A stretch of 64,000 nt of DNA from Kappaphycus alvarezii (taxonomy: Eukaryota > Rhodophyta > Florideophyceae > Gigartinales > Solieriaceae), in assembly GCA_002205965.3 (NCBI GenBank), contig NADL03000592.1:124001-188000 (forward strand), written 5' to 3'. A program made the translations under genes and the position numbers. This document shows positions 54,658 through 64,000 of the stretch, in pieces. The stretch's first letter is position 1, and each line of letters opens with the position of its first letter. The notes under the pieces were generated by a model. The model was not told where the DNA came from. It did not search any database and saw only the letters and a program-made list of their open reading frames with translations.

Positions 54658-55565
54658 TCAGTGAAACAACACCCTGCTTTCATTCCGAAGTTCCAACGTC
54701 GGACGTTGAGGAAGATTATAATCCGGCATTTCGTCCACCAAATGGACATTTACGAAAACATAACAGAAAGGAATTCTTGTCCATTGAAAACAAAAGGGAG
54801 AGGACCGACATCCCAAATGGCTATTACGAACGGCAGCATTGTGAGGCGGCTCAAATTTAAAAAGTCCGGCATGCGCATGTCGCGACTTCCTCATCGCGGG
54901 TCAAACTCCTTGTAGTAGTGCACCTATTAATTTCTTTATTAGGTTTGAAACCAATCTGATCATGAATGAAAATAGGGACGCATCTACAATATTCTCAAAG
55001 ATGAGTTTATCAAATGTAACAAAATGAGTAGTCAAAACTTCAGCCTTTAATGCTGTTAACCTCTTTGATTATTGACGTAAGGGCTTCTTGATTTAGGGCA
55101 TATCATCAAGTAGTCGTCAAAAAGCCGTCAGAAAATCTCGGACGGACCTTGTTGTTGAAAGTAATGATCAATCACAGAAACATGGGGGAGCGGCTAACTA
55201 TAATTTCCATTGCCTCCTTAAGGTGTTTCGGTGTCAATGGAATAAATTCCCCGGGAAAATTTAGAAGAAAATCAATGAACAAGATTTACTCATCAGTAGA
55301 CAGCGCAAGTTTGCGCTCCCTCTTTGAAGTTCCATTTATTTGATGTTTCAAACTGCTGACCGGAACACCAAACTTCTGTGCTACTTCGCGATATAAAGTT
55401 CCTTAATCGTTGGCTGCAATAGCACTGAGCATGTCAATAATTCTCTTGGGCGCGACGATTCACCGCCCCATTGCTTAATTTAGATAATTTCATTTATTTG
55501 CCGCAAGCTTTTTCGATATCTGCTTAGTTTTGAGAGTAAAAATTGGGCCATTACCCTCGTTTTTC
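54658..55565 (-). pseudogene. pogo/Tigger-like transposase relic
   Basis: The minus strand around 55440-55260 reads RIIDMLSAIAANDxGTLYRE, VAQKFGVPVSSLKHQINGTS, RERKLALSTDE: a psq-type helix-turn-helix followed by the start of a CENP-B-like DNA-binding region (LTPKHLKEAMEI further on). A stop (TAA) interrupts the first helix and another follows STDE. Downstream, an open 78-residue frame at 54894-54658 contains PHNAAVRNSHLGCRSSPFCF, which could be the DDE domain's beta-strand region, but the catalytic residues are not identifiable. This would be a cut-and-paste DNA transposase; this copy is dead. Confidence 0.55.
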
Positions 55566-56027
55566 ATCAAAAAAATTCAGTTAAATGTATTCTTCGTATT
55601 GGTACTCCCTCAATTTATTTCAGATGCACCCTGTTACTGTTTTCCCGCCATATAGACACGATTGAACATATTTCTTAAATTTTTATCCATAACTTTTTTC
55701 TTGCCTTAGATGAAGCCGAACGCTGGTGTTCACAGTGGGAAATTGTGAAAATCAGGCCTCATGATATCATTCTACAAATTTCTTCGTTCATTCCGTTTTT
55801 ATAAACAGGCTCCGTTTCTAGAGTCTGGTTCTTTATATCTCGAACACAAGCAAATGAGTCCGAGGCACTACAGTCTCGGCTGCAAGACCTGTGGATGTAG
55901 TCATCTTTACTTCATAGTTTATGAAACGCATACAAACCCTAGACCTGTCGGTGATTTTAAAAGAATAAATGGACCACTTATGTAACCGTTTCATTTTAGT
56001 CATTTCAAACTCACTTGCAGCTGTCGT
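55566..56027. other. No recognisable gene
   Basis: AT-rich spacer with a 74-residue plus-strand ORF (55761-55985) that contains CKTCGCSHLYF but no complete finger. It could be an upstream exon or remnant of the zinc-finger ORF that follows. Confidence 0.35.
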
Positions 56028-56228
56028 GTGAGGTACTTCGAGCACATCAGGTCCCCTCGCTGTATCAGTTGTACAAGCAAGAAGGAGTATAGTTGCAAAG
56101 ACTGCAATATTGAGCTTTTCAGTAAACAAGACCTTGCCCGTCATCAGAACGGCGCCCAACATCGATCTAGGGTCAGGACTCATAAATATAATATTTATTT
56201 TAAATTAAAGTTTAATTTTGCCCTTTGA
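56028..56228 (+). CDS. Small ORF with one C2H2 (U1-like) zinc finger
   Basis: A 66-residue frame with CKDCNIELFSKQDLARHQNG and a following AQH, spacing CX2CX12HX5H, which fits a U1-like/JAZ-type C2H2 finger that often binds RNA or DNA. A basic, aromatic tail follows. The ORF is too short for a known full protein and sits in AT-rich mobile-element sequence, so a gene fragment is likely. The finger pattern is clear; the gene status is not. Confidence 0.35.
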   Translation: MRYFEHIRSPRCISCTSKKEYSCKDCNIELFSKQDLARHQNGAQHRSRVRTHKYNIYFKLKFNFAL

Positions 56229-57640
56229 GCATCAAAAGGAAAATAAAGTAATAAGTTCATCTCTCAATCGACTTCGTGTGTGTGTTGTGCTCACCATCCC
56301 GCTGTGATTAAAAGCTTTCCTCTGCTGCCCAATATCCTTGTAGTAGGACTTACAATTATAAGCCAGTATCTCCTAAAGACCTAGACAGGACAACCACAGC
56401 AAAACAAGAATTGGAAGAAAGGCTACTATAACGCACCCGGCGTGGCTGACGTCACCCCTTAAGTCAGAAAGGGAATATATTGTAGGAGCTCCTGGCGGAT
56501 TTGAACCAATGGTGTATCAGCTGCAACGGAATCTTTAGCATTCCAACAACCAGATTGGCGAACACATATCAAAGCTTTCTATTGTAATATGAAGGGTATC
56601 TCCTTTGGAATCTGAACTGGGAAACGCCCGAAAAAACTCAGTTCGTGATTTAATGTACCATTGGATAGTCAGGCTGGCTAAAAGAAAAATACGGCAACTA
56701 CATACCCTGGAAAAGGATCAATTGTCAACTGTGTGTGTTCAGATTGATAACTACCTCGGACCAAAAGATGGAAACCGGCCCTACATATAGCACTCAGCTA
56801 CTTGGATGGCAATGCACAGGAGTAGTGAATGGTCCACTCCAAAACAAAAAAAATGGAAAGGATAAATCCCTGCCAAGTTCTGAAGTTTGCTCTGATCCAG
56901 CTTTTTGAGATATTTAACAAAGAAGATAACTCAAGACAAGATAGCCCGCTGGAAACAAGTTAAATATGTTACTAAATTCAACGAAGAACTCATCAAAGTT
57001 ATACTGTGAATCCCCGATACTGGAGTTGAAGACCGGAAAGATCGATAATCTGGCGGTTTAAAGCTTTATATCTTGAATGAATTGTCCAAAATATTACGTC
57101 AACCTCTCCTTCTCATGAAAAATACCGAGCGAGTGGAATCGGTATATTGGCTTTCTGGACCCGGTAACCTGTCAAAGTCTTCTGGAGGAAACAATGAAAA
57201 TGGAAGCTATTCTCCTGGAAACTGAGGTCCAGTAACAATGTAAATCGGTAGTACAAGAGTAATGCCGGGGCTGAGTAGTAGTACTTCCATTTTACAGAAG
57301 CTTGGCAGAGGATAATCTGAAAGATGTAATCGCGAAGATGTCTACCTCAGAAGCAGACAGAAAGGCCACATAGCAAAGGGCCGTACAAAAGCCCGGGAGA
57401 ACTAATTGAAGGTTCCTAGTCAGTTTTTTCCATCGATTAACTATAAGAAACCCAGTAATTCTGCAACGGAACCCTATATTTATCATAAGAAACCCAGTAA
57501 TTATGCAAAGGAACCCTAGATATATCATTGAAGAAAACAAAAATATCCATCGTGTCCACCATCCGATTGAATGAAACATTCATTGAAACATTATCCCTTT
57601 CATTTGAAAGGAAGCCCAGAAGCTTTTTTATTCTCGAAGT
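56229..57640. other. Decayed region upstream of Gypsy pol
   Basis: Probably includes the decayed gag of the following Gypsy element (for example plus 56605-56790), but no zinc knuckle or LTR is identified. A short direct repeat built on AAGAAACCCAGTAATT is seen at 57447-57462 and 57486-57501. Confidence 0.4.
57447..57525. repeat. Short tandem duplication in Gypsy region
   Basis: Two near-identical units of about 38 bp: ATAAGAAACCCAGTAATT followed by .TGCAA.GGAACCCTA.AT, at about 57445 and 57484. Confidence 0.7.
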
Positions 57641-57644
57641 TTCC

Positions 57645-60030
57645 ATTGCCGTTGCGCCAGAAAAGATCCTTATAGACCCTGGTGGTGAAATCAATTTTTA
57701 AGTGAATCATTCTGCAAGCATCACCAATTAAGGGCCAAAGATTTCAGAGAGCTTGCTGAAATGGCCAACGGCGCGGACCGGATACTTTAAGAATTTTTTA
57801 ATGCTGTCAGTGTACAGATTATGGACTATACTGAACCGCTGTCTTTAAGGTAAACCCATTGAAGCGTTATGATGCAATTCTTGAAAAAGAATGGTACGCC
57901 TCGCATGGGACAAAAATCAATTGCCTTATTGACGAGGTAAAATTCGAACATAAGGGAAATTATTTCGTGATTATTGATGATAGTGCGACACTAATTCCGT
58001 TTGTACCTTTCAATGCTGTAGTTATTGATTTCGATAAGAGAAATGAGTTATTTGTAGTTATACTTAAACCTTTCCATTCCAGTGAACCAAGAGCACCAGT
58101 GTACCCTCAAGACGTACAGAAGGTCTTGGAACACTTTTTTATGTATTTCCAGAGAATCTCCTACGATTTTTGCGATCGAGAAGTAAAAAGGACATTGAAA
58201 TTGAATTAGAAGAAGTTACAAATCCACAAAAGTAAGGTCTCTATAGAGTTTCTGACATAAAGATGTCAGAACTCCGGAAAAAGTTAAATGAGCTACTCAA
58301 AGTTGAGGTCAAAACACCTAGTAAGACCCTTTAGGGAGCTCCAATTCTTTTCGTGAAGAAGAAGGAAAATGGTCTCCGGGTTTTTGTAGATAACAGAGCC
58401 TTAAATCGGCTTAAAAGCAGTCTCTTACCATGAATTTACGACATTTTCGACCAGCGTAAAGAAACAAAGTACTTCAGCGAAGATGGTCCTAGATTTTTTT
58501 TATCACTCTATTAGATTGCATGAAGATTAGATTCCATTTACCGCCTTCAGAGCGCCCATACGGGCATTTTGAATTCAATTTTCTCTCATTTGTACTCACC
58601 GATGCCCCAGCAACTTTGATGAACCAGGTCGACGTATTTTTGATCGTCCGTCTGGATGACATTCTCATCTACAGTAAAACATAGAAACATCACTTGGATC
58701 ATATTCGGACTGTACTCGAAATACTCAGAAGAGAAAACTCGTTTGGCAAATAATCTAAATCTGCTTTTGGAGTTACAGAAGTGTAATATCTAGGACTCAC
58801 TATTTCCCAAAGCGGTATTGATTTTGATATAAATAAGATGAATGCACTTCTGGAATGGCCGTTATCAAAAAAATAAACAAAAGTACAGTCTTGTCTTGTT
58901 TTTATCAGTTACTACCGGAGATTCGTAAAAGGCTGTTCAATGCTTGCCAAAACTCTGACAGAATTTCGAAAAAAGTTAATTTGCAATGGAGTCAGGCTCA
59001 AGATGATGCCTCCAAAGTGCCCAAGCAAACACTTTACAGTGCACCGGTTCTCGTCAATTTCGACGGCTTATTGCCTACCTACGTAACCACAGATGCGTCA
59101 CAGTATACAATTGGAACAGTGCTGGAACATGAGGAATCAAATTCTACAATATCAGTCGCTTTTTCGACCAGAACTCGTAATGATGCCGAGCAAAAATAAG
59201 CAGCCCATTATGGGCCATTTTGGTTATCGTAAATTCCCTCAAGTGGTGGATATCCTGTCTTTACGTTAATTCATTCATCGTTCAATAGGATCAATATCAC
59301 CCTAGATACCTACAGATCTAAGAAAACTTGTCGCAGAGACAAGTGAGATGAGTGGAAATTAATTTCGACTTCAAGATAATCCCCATCTCAGGAAAATCAA
59401 ATTTAGTGGCGGACGCACTATCGAGGGAAGCACAAGATTTCCCGCCACCTGATCACCGAAACAATTCATTACTACAAGAAGTTATTACCAGGAAATCCTC
59501 AGAATCCAAAAACATTAATACCATATCATTCACGAACACTGAGTTAGTGGGGTTGGCAGAAGATTATGGTAGGGATGAGAACCTCAGAAGCCATTATCAA
59601 GATCCTAAAGCTCCCTTTGAGCGTCGAAGGATGCTTCTACCTAGAAACAAGAAGATCTGTGTACCAGAAGGAAATTTCAGAGTCAAGCTCCTGCATGACA
59701 ATCATTGCATGCCTAACACGGGAAACCTAGGAATAAGCAAAACTATCAACAAAATATCATCAAAGTTTTATTGGAAAATTTTAAGCTCGGATGTAATGCT
59801 ATACGTACGTTCCTTCCAATGCTAGGGAATCAAAGCAACCGATCAGAAGCCCGCAGGTCTATTTTAACCATTGGAACCACCGAAACCCAAATGGACCCCC
59901 GTAACCATGGATTTCATCACACCTCTCCCAAAAATAATAATTTTTCTATTATTTGCTCTTCATGCCAGGATGAAAAAGGTTCTCGTTATTTGGAGATTGT
60001 GAGAGGTATTTCCAACAGAATCCAGCGGCC
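57645..60030 (+). pseudogene. Ty3/Gypsy pol polyprotein relic
   Basis: Domains in order, in shifting frames with many stops. Protease trace ILIDPGGEINF near 57670 (DPG where DSG is usual). Linker open frame 57859-58209 (RYDAILEKEWYASHGTKIN), typical of the protease-RT junction. RT near 58340 (GAPILFVKKKENGLRVFVDN). A decayed region where the FxxYxDD box would be; the trace near 58650 reads VRLDDILIYS-like in mixed frames. RNase H near 59085 (TTDASQYTIGTVLEHEE). The GKSNLVADALSR motif near 59390. The integrase zinc domain in the 59352-59825 frame (HDNHCMPNTGNLGISKTINK, ending VRSFQC), then MDFITPLPK in another frame near 59905. The integrase core is truncated at about 60.03 kb. No LTRs were found. 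Confidence 0.85.
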
Positions 60031-60062
60031 ATAAAATTCCAATGGATCATGATATTTCATAC

Positions 60063-60146
60063 GGTAACAAAAATTGCGAGTGCAATCTGATAAATTTACT
60101 TGTATATTAAGCATTTTGTGAGAACATAAACATAATTTTTGTTACC
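60063..60146. repeat. 13-bp inverted repeat
   Basis: GGTAACAAAAATT at 60063-60075 and AATTTTTGTTACC at 60134-60146 are perfect complements spaced 58 bp, right where the Gypsy integrase trace ends. Could be a small foldback element or an insertion boundary. Confidence 0.85.
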
Positions 60147-60981
60147 TTCCTTGGCTTGAGACTAGTTTACTATTACAATTCATTCATTAAAGGTTTTCCT
60201 TTTTCCATTGCTCTGTCCATATTTCAAATTGAAATACTGTAGATCACAGGCGTAGCCTTTTTACCCATGATCCTCTATGGAAAATACTGCCCTGATGCAG
60301 TCGTCTGGTCGCCACCAAGATGATCGCCATCAACCCATTACACTATGACCAGAAGTCCTGTCCGCGAGGAATCCGCACAGTGAACCATTTTAGCTCCTGA
60401 ACTCTACGGCTGTACCCATGACATAAGCATATGATCCTTAGTATAATATGCTGCGCTCCTTCGGTATAGTAATAACTCGCCGGGTTGGCACTGATCAGAT
60501 CGCTCAATCATTTTCGACATGCGATTATGATTGGACAAAATGTTTTTCATCATCAGGAATTCATAGTGCCCCTCTTCTAAGCCTTTTTCGGGGCCTCGGC
60601 ACCACGAGAGTACAAAGCAGGCAATAAGCTATATTTAAAGTACAAAGCTCAAGTTGTGAGCCAAGAAACGAGCTAATACAGCTTAGTATGGAAGATAGCG
60701 ACGTGATAAGCTGAAAATAAAGTCTTTATTGCACTGCAATCAGTACTGGTATGTAATTTAAGTTAGGGGGCAACAGTACTGGTATCTGCACTACCTTACA
60801 TGGCATTATAGTGTTTAATTCCACCAAGAGAACTATGCGACCAAGGAAACACCTGTAGACCCGTCTCCCTGGCAGGGATTTTCAGGTGAAACATAGGAGC
60901 CTGACAAAAGATTTGAAATCAAACGGAGAAAAGTCGCATGCTGATGGTCTTCTTTGAATCGGTCGTGGAAGAGCAGAGGAC
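60147..60981. other. No recognisable gene
   Basis: Mixed-composition spacer with no frame or repeat that I can support. Confidence 0.45.
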
Positions 60982-61539
60982 CTAGCTTTTGGCACCCAGA
61001 ATTTCCATAGAGGCTCGGAAAGCTTTTGTACGTCTATCACCTCGGCGCATATATTCAAAAAATGCCGCGTGGACTGCGTCGGTAAGCTTCTATTGCGATG
61101 GTTGGTTGGAGAAAAATGAGCTAAACAGAAGTCTGTCTGAAAGTCTGTATGAGTTATTCAACAGATTGAAGGCTGCTTTCGCTTCTGGGCACGTCGCCAA
61201 ATCGGTCAGTGCTGGCGGTAGACATCGTTCGAATAATTTTTTTGTCTGTGAGGTGGAGGCTAGGAAAGCAGCTTCGACGATATCACTGGCTGAGATAAGG
61301 CCCATTCCGAGGTCCTCTTTCATATCCTCAAATGATTTGAGCGGAATTCGTAACTTCTGACTCTCCGCTCCACCGCCCCACAATGCGTATAGGCTGGATG
61401 ATTCTGGTGGCAGGGATGATGAAGAAGTAAGGAGGGAATGGAAAGTTTGGGTAGAATGTGTAGATTGGGTGGTGAAGGTCTGCATGGTGGATAGTGGGGT
61501 AACGAGGGTCGCGGTGGGTGGGGGAAGGGATAGGATCAT
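60982..61539 (-). pseudogene. Unidentified protein, frame interrupted by one TAG
   Basis: The 149-residue frame ends at a TAG (61090-61092). The same frame then stays open for 35 more codons (KLTDAVHAAFFEYMRRGDRR) to a second TAG at 60982. The N-terminal third is Ser/Thr-rich. The remainder looks like a folded helical domain: LKSFEDMKEDLGMGLISASD, KKLFERCLPPALTDLATCPE, FNLLNNSYRLSDRLLFSSFF. No family recognised. Composition before and after the TAG is similar, so the stop looks like a late mutation, a sequencing error or readthrough. It could be a lineage-specific gene or a transposon gag-like protein. Confidence 0.42.
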
Positions 61540-61708
61540 TCGGTGAAGGGAAGCGAAAATTCATACAGTATGGCGGATGTGTGTTGGAATTATTTATAGA
61601 AGGCTTTGAATTTGAGGTTTTTCTAAGGGTTTTTCTGGCCAGAGATGATAAGGAATTTGGGGTACATGCAGACGTGTTTCACGCCTGTTTAACATTGGTG
61701 AGCAATGT

Positions 61709-61990
61709 TCAGTGATCATGCGTGTGGCATTTTCTTGAACGTGTGCATTGCTTACACAAGTAAATGGATGCTTTAATTTGTGTGATTAATCCCTTAGAAT
61801 CGTAATCAGCGTCATCAACATGGCAATAAACGCGTCTCAAAAATATTCGAGGCTCTCTTTTTTTGTCATTTCTCTGCTTTTGCCAAGAACTTCTCCGCAA
61901 GTCAGCTTGGTCCTTCCTCCTTCCGAACTTGTGAATTCCACTCCCTAATTCATTCTCCTCCATTATCTCCACATCATCTCCCTCTCCCAT
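61709..61990 (-). CDS. Unidentified small ORF
   Basis: 93 residues from ATG: acidic start (GEGDDVEIMEENELG), a basic middle (SSWQKQRNDKKREPR) and Cys/His near the end (LCKQCTRSRKCHTHDH). No known family. It sits on the same strand as the interrupted frame at 60982-61539 and could be an upstream part of the same locus. Confidence 0.22.
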   Translation of the reverse strand: MGEGDDVEIMEENELGSGIHKFGRRKDQADLRRSSWQKQRNDKKREPRIFLRRVYCHVDDADYDSKGLITQIKASIYLCKQCTRSRKCHTHDH

Positions 61991-62450
61991 TACTCCGTCT
62001 CTACTACATCCACACCAACGCTACTCTCCATCTCTTTCCTACAATCTCTTCAAGTACCCCACTCATCCCTACTACTCCAACCTCCCCCTTACCATTATTC
62101 ACCCTAGTCTGACACTCTCAACTCTCCCTTAAATCCTCCTTTCCCTATCCAAATCCCTCTCCCTCTACCCCAAATCTCCCTCCTCCTCCATTTATCCCAT
62201 CTCAACCCAAACCAAACTACTTCCCCAACGCCGCCCCTTACCCACCCCTCCCTTCTTCTCCGTCACCTCCTCCTTCCTCCATCGATGGGATCTCACGCTC
62301 ATCCGCGACCCCACCCCCAAAGCATCCCAAGACCTTCCAACCCCACACACTCCCTCCCCGGCCTCAACCCAATCCCGCTGGCATCATTTCCTCCTCTTAA
62401 AGTTCCCCTACCCGAATCCTCCGACTAAACCGCATCAATTCCCTCCACGT
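61991..62450. other. Pyrimidine-rich tract
   Basis: On the plus strand this ~450 bp is strongly C/T-rich (runs such as CTCCCTCTACCCC and CCTCCTCCATT) with almost no G. Strand asymmetry of this length is unusual for the window. No gene is evident, though a plus-strand Pro/Ser-rich frame can be read in places. Confidence 0.65.
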
Positions 62451-64000
62451 ACTAATACTGACCAGAATTTCTCTCTTTCCTGCTGGCATATTGAAGACGG
62501 CTTTCCCAGAAGAATGGCAGAAGTTCAGACGTAGGCAAAGCTAATGCGAAGGGTCTTCCAGATGAACTATACCAAGTTTCAATGCATGGGGAATCTGCAA
62601 TCATATGGCTGGGATGGTGAATGGGGGGTATAGTTAGTAGTGCGGAGGGTATTTTATGGAGTAACGTTTGGAGGATCTGACAGAGACGTCTGTACGGGCG
62701 ACATGGAGGAAGAGGCAATGACCAGTAAGGGTTATTTTCTATGGCCGAGACAGATAGAATTTGTGAGAGCTTTCATGGTAGGGAGGGTAAGCCTATTGTT
62801 ATGAAAGCTCTCTTTCATGATGCATTTTTGTACATTTCGGAAGCATTATCTCTTGACCACAATATAGTGAAGGTTAAAATAGAATATATATATTGGATTA
62901 GGAATTAGAGTGTCAAAAAACCGTACTCAAAACATCTGAGATAGGTATTACGTAGAGATGATTCATACATTTATTATGGCTGAATGCATTCACTTTCATA
63001 ATGAATGTATTCTAATTAATTTCATGTAATAGATGATAATTATTTTATAATTTTATCGTTAAAAGTTTGGTTAAGCATTTAAATGACCAGTAAGGAGAGC
63101 AACTTGAAGGTGGGTTTCAAACGTAAAATGGCACGTACAGTGCACCTCAGTGAATCTAACAACACAAACTTCGCCTGTAGCTTTCCTGAAAAGGTATATG
63201 TTTTATTCAGAACCCAAGGGGTTACTACAAGCCGAGTCTCCAACACGTTCCATCATCACCGCCTCTGTAACCCCGCTTATCCAAAAGAAAATTAGTTCAA
63301 TCCAGGTGAAAAATCACACCATGGGGTGATCTAGGTCTTGCAAACTCACATTCTGCACTTTCAGTCCTATGTCTGCACCTGCCCGCTTGTTCCAACTCAA
63401 CATTCTGACACTGAGTCGCCCAATAAATTCTTCTTCGACTTTCGGCAACTCCTTAAAACCACGCAGCTTGAATTGATCACTATAGATCAATCAAGGGCCT
63501 GAAGAAACCCAACATATGCGTTTATTCTGACGGAAAAATCTTTATTTGTGTATATGCGACACAAAATCTCTTCGCATGTAACGTTTATCGTGTCGGATTG
63601 AGGTATGGAAGTAGTACATGAAAAATGTTAAGGTTTAGAGAGACCTAAGTCTGGAGTTTTAGCGCGTTCATTGTGGACCAGATCTGGCAAAGTTCTATCA
63701 AATATTTTGTTCTAATAGATTAAAATTTGATTACCTTCAGAAATGCTGTATTAATTGAGCAAGAGGTCGATGTTACTTAAATTCGCAACCATGACTACAG
63801 GCGTCGCACTCCACTGACTTGTGCTAGATCACTGTAACTTATATTAATCGCCTTAGTCCCATCATCGCTATTTTTTTCTTGTTCCATTGTAAGGTGCGCA
63901 CTTTTAGCCCATGATGTGAACTTTATCTGGGTATATTCTGCATTTGCATTCCCAAATACTTTTATCCAGTTTAGTTTTCATTTCAGTTGGGCCTGGCCTC
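62451..64000. other. No recognisable gene
   Basis: A minus-strand ORF (62452-62718) and a plus-strand ORF (63083-63295) have no recognised motifs. The sequence is AT-rich from about 62.85 kb. A local inverted repeat GAGAGCTTTCAT / ATGAAAGCTCTC lies at about 62766-62811. Confidence 0.45.

Noticed and set aside
56487-56576. tRNA-like sequence on the minus strand (box-B-like GGTTCAAATCC, 90 nt, acceptor-like ends)
   Set aside because: The acceptor ends pair only with G-T pairs and a mismatch, the T-stem is poor, and the possible D-stem and anticodon stem overlap. It may be a decayed tRNA or a primer-site coincidence near the Gypsy relic.

Overview
The window is nuclear DNA of a eukaryote and is mostly transposon debris with a few intact, intronless genes. 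A plastid-bearing alga is the best reading, most likely a florideophyte red alga. The main reason is an M48 metalloprotease of the plant/cyanobacterial type with an N-terminal extension that starts M-A-F-V, because red algal plastid targeting peptides usually carry an early Phe. Intronless housekeeping genes set among Copia, Gypsy, hAT, PIF/Harbinger and Tc1 relics also fit. The species cannot be named from the sequence alone.

Layout. 1-5990 is largely AT-rich with no recognisable gene, apart from one coding-like fragment near 1.8-2.1 kb. 6009-11498 is a complete hAT transposon with matching termini and an 8-bp target duplication. It holds a broken transposase and two reverse-transcriptase (RT) remnants in opposite orientations. 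16.2-18.3 kb is a PIF/Harbinger relic whose DDE transposase converges on a Myb/SANT-like coiled-coil partner. 18415-24027 is a full-length Copia element on the minus strand, with two LTRs of about 355 bp and a 5-bp target duplication; it is inactivated. 24.2-27.2 kb holds unclassified relics bounded by a repeated 45-bp segment. 28.7-31.5 kb is a gene island with a TBC-domain protein (two frame breaks) and NAC alpha. 32.7-34.6 kb is another copy of the RT family. 36.5-45.1 kb is an AT-rich desert with only palindromes and decayed ORFs. 45.1-46.5 kb is a Tc1/mariner relic. 48.3-51.7 kb is the second gene island, with an MRG15/Eaf3 homologue and the M48 protease facing each other and short TACTG/CAGTA-rich tracts upstream of both. 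52.5-53.0 kb is a third copy of the RT family plus a dispersed repeat. 54.6-55.6 kb is a pogo-like transposase relic on the minus strand. 57.6-60.0 kb is a Ty3/Gypsy pol relic. 61.0-62.0 kb has two unidentified minus-strand reading frames, one interrupted by a TAG.

How it fits together. Functional content appears limited to four housekeeping genes: NAC alpha (ribosome-associated chaperone), MRG15 (chromatin), a plastid protease and a TBC protein (Rab regulation). They lie in two GC-richer islands separated by mobile DNA. I see no operon-like, CRISPR-like or clearly new enzymatic system. The most unusual signals are a dispersed ~45-140 bp repeat family, a decayed RT family sharing a cysteine/histidine C-terminal domain, two frame breaks in one gene that both fall in G5 runs, and several near-perfect foldback structures. 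All domain calls come from reading the translations by eye, without database searches.
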